Source: Candidatus Thorarchaeota archaeon
GTDB lineage: Archaea > Asgardarchaeota > Thorarchaeia > Thorarchaeales > Thorarchaeaceae
Assembly (NCBI GenBank): GCA_030642465.1
Contig: DAOWNS010000002.1
Span: 1-27,269, forward strand
DNA: 27,269 nt
Direction of reading: 5' to 3'
Position 1 is the stretch's first letter, and each line of letters starts with the position of its first letter. The position numbers and the translations under genes are program-made. The notes below the pieces were generated by a model, which was given only the letters and a program-made list of their open reading frames with translations, did not search any database and was not told the origin of the DNA. Below are positions 15,216 to 21,394 of this stretch, one piece after another.

Positions 15216-16247
15216 TTATCTGGAAACTTCCTTTAGCTTGGTCGACCAGGTACGGATTTCACTGTTGAGTCGTGCAATGTCATTCTCGTTCAAAGTTGCA
15301 GTTGGTGGGTATGATTTGAGCTCCCTCGCTCTCTTGCCAAACTGGAACAAGACAGGAGTACCTCCACTGATTATTGTGGTCAATTTGTCCCGAACGTCCT
15401 CCAATGCATCAGCCATTTCAACAGCTTCAGTCGCAGGGGACACTTTTTCAAGGAGATGCTTCATGATTCCATCGATTGTACCGGGGAGCACTACTTCTTC
15501 ACTCACAGGCGGAGTCTTCTTTTCAGGCTCCTTGCGTTTTGGGGCTTTCGAACCTTTCTTAGTTGTCTTCGTTGTAGATGGAGCTTCAGCAGGCTTACTG
15601 CTCACTTGTGAAACAGTTTCAACAACCCTGCTAATCTCTTCAACTGATTTATTGTATTTCCGTTCGATATCATCAAGCTGCCGAACGATGATGCTAACTA
15701 TCTCACGCGTTTCATCAAATGTTCCGGAGAGGTCCTGTATCTTGTCTTCTAGGGATGAAAGACCTGCAACATACTGCTGAAGGTCGTCAATCTTCTTCTC
15801 CAATGTTTCAAGATTGCGCCCAGAGCCAATGTCATCAATGACCTTACTGATGTTTGACACGGAGCTTGATACTGCCTCAACCTTTTTTCCAAGCTCGCCC
15901 AAGGCATTGGAATCTTTAATCTCCGCCAGTCCCGAATCCACGTCTTGAGAGGACACCAAAAGATCATCTATCTTCTTCAGAACGACCTCGTACTCCCTTG
16001 ACTCGCCAATCGCAATGACATTCTTATCGATGCCACTGATTGAGGCAAGCAAATCATCAATCTTGGACACTGGAGCTAGTGTTTTCTTCATGTCCTTAAC
16101 TTCTGCTTCGAGCGAGCTCATCTTCTTGACCATGTCCTTAACAGAAGAAACCACCTTCAGCTCGTTGACAATCATGGCTAGACTCTCAGCTAGTTTGTCA
16201 ACTTTTTCCTCAAGATTGTTAGCGGTTGCGTCTTTTCCAGTGGGCAT
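15216..16247 (-). CDS. Coiled-coil protein with 30-residue repeats and basic linker
   Basis: A 343-residue protein. Residues 11-212 are coiled coil with a repeat of exactly 30 residues: KIDDLL at 62, KIDDLL at 92, KVEAVS at 122 and KIDDLQ at 152. Residues about 218-247 are a Lys/Pro/Thr-rich flexible linker (APSTTKTTKKGSKAPKRKEP). Residues 250-343 are a small helical domain (GTIDGIMKHLLEKV, EDVRDKLTTIISGGTPVLFQFGKRARELKSYPP). No signal or membrane segment. ATG 16247 has GGAG nine bases upstream and a TATA-like CTAAATAC at 16295-16303. I do not recognise the family. The basic linker could touch DNA; the rod suggests assembly with the neighbouring coiled-coil proteins. Both ideas are inference. 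Confidence 0.8.
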   Translation of the reverse strand: MPTGKDATANNLEEKVDKLAESLAMIVNELKVVSSVKDMVKKMSSLEAEVKDMKKTLAPVSKIDDLLASISGIDKNVIAIGESREYEVVLKKIDDLLVSSQDVDSGLAEIKDSNALGELGKKVEAVSSSVSNISKVIDDIGSGRNLETLEKKIDDLQQYVAGLSSLEDKIQDLSGTFDETREIVSIIVRQLDDIERKYNKSVEEISRVVETVSQVSSKPAEAPSTTKTTKKGSKAPKRKEPEKKTPPVSEEVVLPGTIDGIMKHLLEKVSPATEAVEMADALEDVRDKLTTIISGGTPVLFQFGKRARELKSYPPTATLNENDIARLNSEIRTWSTKLKEVSR

Positions 16248-16294
16248 AGTGTCTCCTACCTGGGCGTGTGCGTACTGTGTGAATTGCGAGGCCT

Positions 16295-16303
16295 GTATTT
16301 AGA
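16295..16303 (-). promoter_or_regulatory. Candidate TATA box for the 30-residue-repeat coiled-coil gene
   Basis: Read leftward, TCTAAATAC about 50 bases before ATG 16247 predicts a start near 16273 and a 25-base leader that carries the GGAG ribosome site. This would give the gene its own promoter, besides any read-through from the deacylase gene 151 bases upstream. Confidence 0.4.
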
Positions 16304-16398
16304 CTTTCGGGAGAAGATTATGAAAACGCTAAACTGTCCTGTAGGGAACATCACGAATCGTTGTAAACCATGAATGCGTGAGAAGGAGCAGCTGAAGC

Positions 16399-17223
16399 CT
16401 ATGCGCGCTTTGCTCGCACAACATCCAGGCCAAGACTCTCAAGCATCGGGAGTAGGTGCGCCTTTTGCTCAGCGTTTGTGCCTTTCCAATCGATAATGCC
16501 AGTCTTCACAGTTTCGCGCGACCTATTCATCATCTGAAGTACAACATCGCGAGTTAGGTCGGGTATTGCGTATTTTGGGGCCACATGACCAACATGCAAA
16601 CCGCGCTCCAGAACTAGTTTGTTGAATTTGCTGGCGTAGTGTGTGCCCCCAAACCCAATAGCTGCCGTTTCTGCAAACGGGGCTCTTGCGCATTCGAGTG
16701 CTGCCGCAGCAACTGCACGCGCACCATCCTCGTGCCGCCAGTAGGCTTCATCGCTACCCAGTTCGACAAATAGCAGCGGAGTATTCATTGTAGTTGGCCC
16801 ATGGTGCGTGACTTCCATTGTAACGTCGAAGGCATCCAGTTGACGATCTGCTTGTTCCTTGTAAAGCCGTTTCAGAGCGACTGAAACCAAAGAAGCTGTT
16901 GATACGGAGAGTTGTTGAGGATTGCCACCAAAAAGAGCCTGTTGGCCAAGGTTGCCTGTACTGTGCACCAGTAAGGCAGGTTGTCCGGATTTAGCTCTGT
17001 GGCGAGAACAGAAGATGAACGCTTCGGCATCAAAATGAGAGTCCAGATGATTGCAGAAGATCATGTCACGAGTGGAGGTAATCAGTAAGATTGAATCGTC
17101 CAATGATAGAATTGGATTACCCTCGAATGTATCTCCGGTTTCCATGAATCCATGTTCTTTAATCAGAACACTCCGAATCGTTTGGCTGGCAATATCTTTC
17201 TCCGATGTCACAAGGACTCGCAA
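16399..17223 (-). CDS. dtdA: D-aminoacyl-tRNA deacylase, archaeal/plant GEK1 type
   Basis: 274 residues, normal for this family. Diagnostic blocks are VTHHGPTTMNTPLLFVELGSDE (138-159, containing the HHGPT and E-x-GS motifs), AYWRHEDGARAVAAAAL just after, and AIGFGGTHYASKFNKL (188-203). The enzyme hydrolyses D-amino acids from tRNA, protecting translation from chirality errors. I chose TTG 17223: it begins right at the first strand (RVLVTSEKD), and GAGGTG lies seven bases upstream, directly after the preceding gene's TGA. An in-frame TTG at 17262 would overlap that gene and has no such site. The 16-base gap shows co-transcription with the 411-residue helical protein. Confidence 0.93.
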   Translation of the reverse strand: MRVLVTSEKDIASQTIRSVLIKEHGFMETGDTFEGNPILSLDDSILLITSTRDMIFCNHLDSHFDAEAFIFCSRHRAKSGQPALLVHSTGNLGQQALFGGNPQQLSVSTASLVSVALKRLYKEQADRQLDAFDVTMEVTHHGPTTMNTPLLFVELGSDEAYWRHEDGARAVAAAALECARAPFAETAAIGFGGTHYASKFNKLVLERGLHVGHVAPKYAIPDLTRDVVLQMMNRSRETVKTGIIDWKGTNAEQKAHLLPMLESLGLDVVRAKRA

Positions 17224-17239
17224 GGTTGCGCACCTCAAG

Positions 17240-18475
17240 TCAGTTAACAACGCATCGTTCAAGTAGGGGCTCTAATCCTAGCTCATCGATTTTAATTGTG
17301 ATTTTCTCTTCGAATGATTCCAGTATCTCGGATTCAATGCGCGTTCTGAACTCCTCAACCCGATCTATCTGTTTCTTAATGTCATCTCCAACCTTTAAGA
17401 GGTCATTCGAATGGTATTCCAAGTTCTTTGAAGCTTCGTTCAGACGCTCTGTGAGAATCGCACTTTTCTTGTAAACATCTGACCCTGCGAAAGTTCGACG
17501 CTTCTCGTCCAGTCCCTTTGCTTGCAGTTGAAGGTCGCTTATGGAGCCATTCTTTATGGCTTCAATCTCTTCAGACGCACGACGTGCCAGCCTATCCTTG
17601 AGTTTCAGCTTCCCTGTGTCAAGAGCTTTCTGCAGGCCGTCTAGACCCTCAATTAAACCGGGAGTGCCTTCTGGCTCCGCGATAATCGCAGTCAGAGGAT
17701 CCTCGAAGTATTCGGCCAATGCCCTCTGCCCTGAAGGGGATATCCTTACACCGGTGTCACGCTGCATGAACTTCTTAACCTGCTTTTTCAAAGGGTTAAG
17801 CTTCATCCTGAGTAGCGCACCAATGTGCTCCGATTCCTCGTCCAGTGAGAGCAGCTCAGCAACATTGGATGTATCAGTGAATTCGTCGTACGCCTGCTCG
17901 GCGGCTGAATGCTCCTTCTTGGCAGTGGTAATCTTAAGCTGTATCTGACGAATCTGTTCCTCGAATCCCTCAGCACTGTAAGTCAATTCACTTAATGTTT
18001 GGATTCGGCCGCCAATGCGTTCCAAATCCTTGACCCAACTGAACTCGTAAAGCAACTTACTGAGGACCTTCATCTCCTTAGCAAGCTCCTTCATGTAGGT
18101 GTCAAGCATCTTGATTGTGTTCTTGTGCCTTTTATCCATCCTACGAATCCAACGAGCGCCAGCACCCCACAGCTCTTGGATAAAGCGTTGAATCTCCTCT
18201 TGCATAGCCTCAGTGCTTTCGTATGTGATATCGCTTTCAACATCGAAATCCTTGACAATGCTATCCAGCTTCATTGCGAATCGACTGGCAATTCCAATGG
18301 TTTCAGAGTCGTCTTTCGCACTATCTTCCAAGTCCCCCGCAATTGTCCCAACATCCTTGAGAGTTTGTTTTACATTTTTGTAGCTTTTCTCAGCACGTTT
18401 GATGAAGTCCTTAGACTGCGTTGCCAAACGCTTTCGATACCATTTGTCGAGCTGGTCGACATTAAGAGTAGTCAC
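17240..18475 (-). CDS. Helical coiled-coil protein upstream of dtdA
   Basis: A 411-residue, almost entirely helical, strongly charged protein. Residues 1-140 form long helices (DQLDKWYRKRLATQSKDFIKR, then EEIQRFIQELWGAGARWIRRM near 95-115). A coiled-coil region lies at about 140-235. A short ordered segment follows near 240-290 (DTGVRISPSGQRALAEYF), then further helices to the end (KNLEYHSNDLLKVGDDIKKQI, RTRIESEILESFEEKITIKI). The WGAGARWIRRMDKR block may be a fold landmark. No Walker motifs, so it is not an SMC or Rad50 ATPase. GTG 18475 has GGTGAG eight bases upstream and a TATA at 18565. It seems to be an archaeal family found with cell-biology genes, but I cannot name it. Confidence 0.8.
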   Translation of the reverse strand: MTTLNVDQLDKWYRKRLATQSKDFIKRAEKSYKNVKQTLKDVGTIAGDLEDSAKDDSETIGIASRFAMKLDSIVKDFDVESDITYESTEAMQEEIQRFIQELWGAGARWIRRMDKRHKNTIKMLDTYMKELAKEMKVLSKLLYEFSWVKDLERIGGRIQTLSELTYSAEGFEEQIRQIQLKITTAKKEHSAAEQAYDEFTDTSNVAELLSLDEESEHIGALLRMKLNPLKKQVKKFMQRDTGVRISPSGQRALAEYFEDPLTAIIAEPEGTPGLIEGLDGLQKALDTGKLKLKDRLARRASEEIEAIKNGSISDLQLQAKGLDEKRRTFAGSDVYKKSAILTERLNEASKNLEYHSNDLLKVGDDIKKQIDRVEEFRTRIESEILESFEEKITIKIDELGLEPLLERCVVN

Positions 18476-18564
18476 AGGGGAAGCTCACCTAATCGCGCCT
18501 CGATTTCTGAATACGCTTTATCAACTTTGCGACCTCGCGAAGATTGTATACCCGCTTGACCATC

Positions 18565-18573
18565 CTTATATCA
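18565..18573 (-). promoter_or_regulatory. TATA box for the leftward helical-protein/dtdA unit
   Basis: Read leftward, TGATATAAG is a strong archaeal TATA match about 90 bases before GTG 18475. It predicts transcription from near 18540 and a leader of roughly 60 bases that includes the GGTGAG ribosome site. Confidence 0.5.
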
Positions 18574-18588
18574 AGACCAGAACCAAAG

Positions 18589-18595
18589 TAATATT
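18589..18595 (+). promoter_or_regulatory. TATA-like element aimed at ATG 18617
   Basis: TAATATT is centred about 25 bases before ATG 18617, the right distance for a leaderless message starting on that ATG. GTGATC, complementary to the 16S rRNA tail, also lies five bases before the ATG. Together they favour 18617 as the original start of the interrupted gene that follows. Confidence 0.4.
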
Positions 18596-18616
18596 GCATA
18601 GGAAAAGTGATCGGTC

Positions 18617-18691
18617 ATGTCTGAGATACTAGAAACTGGCAGCCGACGTCCTAGGCTTGACCTCGCGTTTAACGTCGAGTGTACAAGCTGA
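18617..18691 (+). pseudogene. 5' segment of the beta-rich gene, ended by in-frame TGA
   Basis: ATG 18617 opens 24 codons (MSEILETGSRRPRLDLAFNV, then ECTS) and ends at TGA 18689-18691. The next codons, in the same frame, run without a stop into the long reading frame to 19420, and they read like protein (RKGRLGFYIKRLSLID). The upstream ATG has both a leaderless-type TATA and a Shine-Dalgarno-like GTGATC, whereas the downstream frame has no good start. The simplest reading is one gene broken by a nonsense change, for example Trp TGG to TGA, or a base-call error. Selenocysteine recoding is a remote alternative. Confidence 0.45.
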
Positions 18692-18730
18692 CGAAAAGGT
18701 CGCTTAGGTTTCTACATCAAACGCCTCAGC

Positions 18731-19420
18731 TTGATTGATTCCACCGGCAAAGACCGCCTACTGCTTCGGAATCCCGCCGGGTACAGAAGTGGCTTCTGGT
18801 CAACATTCAGAAGCGGCGGACAGGTCTTCTGTGGCATGTCCACGGAGGAGCAGTCTTATTCCGTGAAACGGAAGGAGTACAAGCAGAAACGGTTCGAACT
18901 GGCTCTGGAATACACTCCAGAGGGTCATGCAATCCCAATAGCCTTGTTCGATATCGCCCTTTGGACCTTCAACAGACCCTTTCTGTTGATGCGCTATCGG
19001 ACGACGAACATAAGCGATTCGCCACTGGAAGACCTGAGGGTCTACAACCTGATGGACTTCGATATTGGCGGTCCGCCCAGCTATAGGGACGACATGGCCA
19101 GATTCGACCCTGAAACAGGCGTCATGCGGATCTGGGATGAAGCGCCACTCCACGTGGAACTGGCCTCAAAACCCAAGCCGACCGGTTGGGAGATATCGCC
19201 TCCGCTGAAGCTAAAGGTGACAGATACCTACCGCGACCTGAAAAACAACCTCGAACTGGGGCCAAGGGATGTTGCAGTCGCAGTGCAATGGAACCTTGGA
19301 ACCCTTGACAAAGGCGAGAGCAAGTTCGTCGATGTCGTGATCTCATCGGGGATCAGCCACGAGGATGCGGAGGCTCTCATTCCAAAGGCATGGGAGCTCT
19401 TCAGCAAGAAGATGCAATGA
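18731..19420 (+). CDS. Uncharacterised beta-sandwich-like protein (probably lacks its true N-terminus)
   Basis: 229 codons from TTG 18731, a start with no ribosome site. The product is strand-rich with conserved-looking turns: LLLRNPAGYRSGFWSTFRSGGQVF, RPFLLMRYRTTNIS, LRVYNLMDFDIGGPPSY, FDPETGVMRIWDE, and VQWNLGTLDKGESKFVDVV. The phrase RTTNISDSPLEDLRVYNLMDFD resembles beta-sandwich domains of carbohydrate-active enzymes, a weak impression only. No catalytic motif, signal peptide or membrane segment is visible. The region looks somewhat richer in G+C than its neighbours. It may be the bulk of a longer gene starting at 18617 and broken at 18689. It stands alone on the plus strand between two leftward units. 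Confidence 0.6.
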   Translation: MIDSTGKDRLLLRNPAGYRSGFWSTFRSGGQVFCGMSTEEQSYSVKRKEYKQKRFELALEYTPEGHAIPIALFDIALWTFNRPFLLMRYRTTNISDSPLEDLRVYNLMDFDIGGPPSYRDDMARFDPETGVMRIWDEAPLHVELASKPKPTGWEISPPLKLKVTDTYRDLKNNLELGPRDVAVAVQWNLGTLDKGESKFVDVVISSGISHEDAEALIPKAWELFSKKMQ

Positions 19421-19496
19421 AGCCGGCGTGTAAAGCAATGCAACACCGGCAGAGCACGAGGAGTCCCTCGATATCTTCATTGGACTGTCGGACACC

Positions 19497-19545
19497 AAAA
19501 AAAAGAAACGAGAAAGGGGAAACTCGATGGAGTCCCCTCTTTCTC
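19497..19545 (-). terminator. Hairpin plus T-tract terminator after the winged-helix gene
   Basis: On the minus strand, overlapping the stop of the winged-helix gene, is a long imperfect hairpin (19510-19545): outer GAGAAA/TTTCTC, then GGGG/CCCC, then ACTC/GAGT around a GATG loop, with two small bulges. It is followed at once by GTTTC and a run of eight T. This is the layout of an intrinsic terminator, well formed for an archaeon, where bare T-tracts are more usual. Confidence 0.65.
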
Positions 19546-20125
19546 AGTCTACATCAGATTCTTCGAGATATGCAGCCAGCATTCGCCCAGAGGGGGTTAG
19601 GCTTGCCTGCAATCCTCTGCACTGGGTATCGCCCCCAGCGAGCAGCCCCAAATCCATCAAAGCACGTAAGTTCCATTTCGCAGTCGAGTATGGAACAGCA
19701 CTTCGTCGGGATAGCAGATCTGCAAGTCCAGTAACCGTTAGACGATGGTGCTCTAAAAGGTGGGCACTCATTTTCAAGACGGTCTTTTGAGTACTGCTCA
19801 ACCTTAGGTCAGCTAACCGTAGGAATGATGCAGCAAGACTCTCAAAAGTAGGCTTGTCAGCAGGATGAGTGAACCGTTCAGAGACCTGATGGCCACTGGA
19901 GAACACATTCGCCTCGTTGGCTAATTTCACACTCACCTTTTGACTCTGCGACCCGACATCGATGGGCCGAGGTTGTGGTTTTACTTCCAAAACCCATTGT
20001 GTTTTCACCTCACTTTGTAAGTGTGTCGAATTCCCTCTCTTGTATTGATACTGAAGTTTTGTCAGGCGTGCTGTTGGCTTTTCGGACTGAAGTACTGCGG
20101 GCGAATTCGCTGCATCAACCTTCAC
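19544..20125 (-). CDS. Winged-helix transcriptional regulator with long N-terminal extension
   Basis: 193 residues. The C-terminal 100 form a winged helix: LRLADLRLSSTQKTVLKMSA, then the HTH TVTGLADLLSRRSAVPYSTAKWNLRALMDLGLL, then a wing and LTPSGRMLAAYLEE. That closing block is common in archaeal MarR/PadR-like regulators. The first 90 residues are polar, low in hydrophobics and probably flexible (KLQYQYKRGNSTHLQ). GTG 20125 lies inside a G-rich run and its start is uncertain. It follows the 164-residue helical protein by 21 bases, so the two form one unit that ends at the terminator-like hairpin. It may regulate the divergent promoter at 20675. Confidence 0.75.
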   Translation of the reverse strand: MKVDAANSPAVLQSEKPTARLTKLQYQYKRGNSTHLQSEVKTQWVLEVKPQPRPIDVGSQSQKVSVKLANEANVFSSGHQVSERFTHPADKPTFESLAASFLRLADLRLSSTQKTVLKMSAHLLEHHRLTVTGLADLLSRRSAVPYSTAKWNLRALMDLGLLAGGDTQCRGLQASLTPSGRMLAAYLEESDVD

Positions 20126-20146
20126 CCCCCCATGGCAGCCTGCAAC

Positions 20147-20641
20147 CTACATCATTTCATCAGGGATTGTGAGTCCCAGCTTTTTCAGCTTCCTAAACCC
20201 CGCACTATAGAGAGTCATGTGGTGCCGAATATCTTCTTCAGCATCAGCGAGAGATAAGAGGTAATGAAAAGCTTCATCGAGCCCCCCACCCTTGTACTCC
20301 TCCATCATGGTGGTTATGACATCACTCATGCCTCGCATGCTGTCCTGTATTCTTGTGCTCAAGTCAATCATTGACCGCACGGTCTCCTGCGACGCGGGGT
20401 CGGGCATATATGGCAAGAAATCCTCGAAAGCAACAGCAACCGATTTGCAGCTCTCAACACGCCCTGGAATCACCTCGCTGTACATGGAGTGCATCCAACC
20501 AATCCGCTCCTTGTCAGTAAGATCACGCAGATTCTCCGGGGAAAAGTATGCAGTCCATGGAGCAAACTCTGAGCTCTCGTAGGAAATCCAATCATCGAAT
20601 GCCTTGAGGACCCGCCCCCAACCTTCTGAAGATTCAGACAT
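20147..20641 (-). CDS. Uncharacterised all-helical protein co-transcribed with a winged-helix regulator
   Basis: 164 residues from ATG 20641 (a TTG two codons earlier is also open). Predicted all helix: WGRVLKAFDDWISYE, NLRDLTDKERIGWMHSMYSEV, ETVRSMIDLSTRIQDSMRGM, DEAFHYLLSLADAEEDIRHHM, FRKLKKLGLTIP. The HH and E/D pairs recall helical-bundle proteins, but no metal motif is certain. No signal, membrane segment or cysteine cluster beyond one Cys. There is no ribosome site; a TATA near 20677 predicts a leader of only about 10 bases. The pairing with the downstream regulator suggests a sensing or modulator role for that regulator, which is inference. Confidence 0.75.
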   Translation of the reverse strand: MSESSEGWGRVLKAFDDWISYESSEFAPWTAYFSPENLRDLTDKERIGWMHSMYSEVIPGRVESCKSVAVAFEDFLPYMPDPASQETVRSMIDLSTRIQDSMRGMSDVITTMMEEYKGGGLDEAFHYLLSLADAEEDIRHHMTLYSAGFRKLKKLGLTIPDEMM

Positions 20642-20673
20642 ACTCAATCAAACTATTATCACAGCAGTGGGAG

Positions 20674-20681
20674 ATATAAAC
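20674..20681. promoter_or_regulatory. Shared TATA element between divergent genes at 20641 and 20698
   Basis: ATATAAAC reads as TATAAA rightward (20675-20680) and GTTTATAT leftward, and both readings match archaeal TATA boxes. Expected first nucleotides are near 20703 rightward and 20651 leftward, so both transcripts would be leaderless or nearly so. It is the only good TATA candidate in the 56-base gap. Confidence 0.5.
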
Positions 20682-20697
20682 TAGAGCGCAAAAGCGA

Positions 20698-21378
20698 ATG
20701 AGTGAGATGGACGAAAACATCCTTGACAGCATTCTGTTTCTTTTGAAAAATACGAAGGATTCGAGTGCTCTCGAGATTGTGGACAGGAGAACGGTAGGAG
20801 TCCTTGAAAGCTTGGGGACTGCCAGGGAATTAGATGACACATGGATTGTTTCAAGACGCAACCGTATTGCACTCGCGTTCAAGGCGGTGGCTCTTGGATC
20901 ACCCATCGAAACGGTTGTTGAACTGCTGACTTGGAAAGACTTTGAAGGTTTCGTTGCGGAAATCCTGGAAGAGAATGAATTCCATTGTGTGGAGAGCTTC
21001 CGAAGAAGAGGTAACGGCGTCATTAAGGGCATGGAAATCGATGTCGTCGGCTTGAGAGGAAAGACCATCGTGTCCATAGATGCAAAGATGTGGGGGTTTA
21101 GATCAGGGAAATCCTCTGCACTTGCGCGCGCGGCGGAAAAGCAAAAGGAAAGAACCGCCCGATTGGCAAATCAAATTGACAGACTCGCACAAAAACTGAA
21201 ACCCTTGCCCAACGGGGCCTATTCTCTTGTGCCAATCATTGTTACTTGGATGTTGGAGGATATCGAGTTCCATGAAGGCGTGCCGGTGATACCCATATTC
21301 AAGCTGAACTCATTCATTCTAGACCTTCAAGTGTATGATGGTATGTATGTCACCTTCGAAGGCGTCATGAAGACGTGA
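20698..21378 (+). CDS. PD-(D/E)xK nuclease-like protein
   Basis: 226 residues. A helical N-terminal part (1-75) that includes VDRRTVGVLESLGTA, perhaps a small winged helix, precedes a restriction-endonuclease-like core: LLTWKDFEGFVAEILEENEF with Glu83, then MEIDVVGLRGKTIVSIDAKMW with Asp115 and D128-A-K130. This E…D…DxK order matches archaeal Mrr/Holliday-resolvase-like nucleases. A basic helix follows (LARAAEKQKERTARLANQI, about 141-159). The role may be DNA repair or defence. ATG 20698 is used here; ATG 20707 fits the TATA distance slightly better and removes three residues. It stands alone on its strand and diverges from the regulator unit. Confidence 0.8.
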   Translation: MSEMDENILDSILFLLKNTKDSSALEIVDRRTVGVLESLGTARELDDTWIVSRRNRIALAFKAVALGSPIETVVELLTWKDFEGFVAEILEENEFHCVESFRRRGNGVIKGMEIDVVGLRGKTIVSIDAKMWGFRSGKSSALARAAEKQKERTARLANQIDRLAQKLKPLPNGAYSLVPIIVTWMLEDIEFHEGVPVIPIFKLNSFILDLQVYDGMYVTFEGVMKT

Positions 21379-21394
21379 TGATGGCAACAAGCCC

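Noticed and set aside
15238..15780. A 180-codon plus-strand frame.
   Set aside because: It lies entirely opposite the 30-residue-repeat coiled-coil gene, which has a strong ribosome site and clear periodicity. The plus frame shows neither.
17240..18475. SMC/Rad50/SbcC-like ATPase.
   Set aside because: The long helices invite the comparison, but there are no Walker A, signature or Walker B motifs.
17999..18559. A 186-codon plus-strand frame crossing the promoter of the helical-protein gene.
   Set aside because: It is antisense to a well-supported coding region and overlaps its TATA and ribosome site. No domain or start signal seen.
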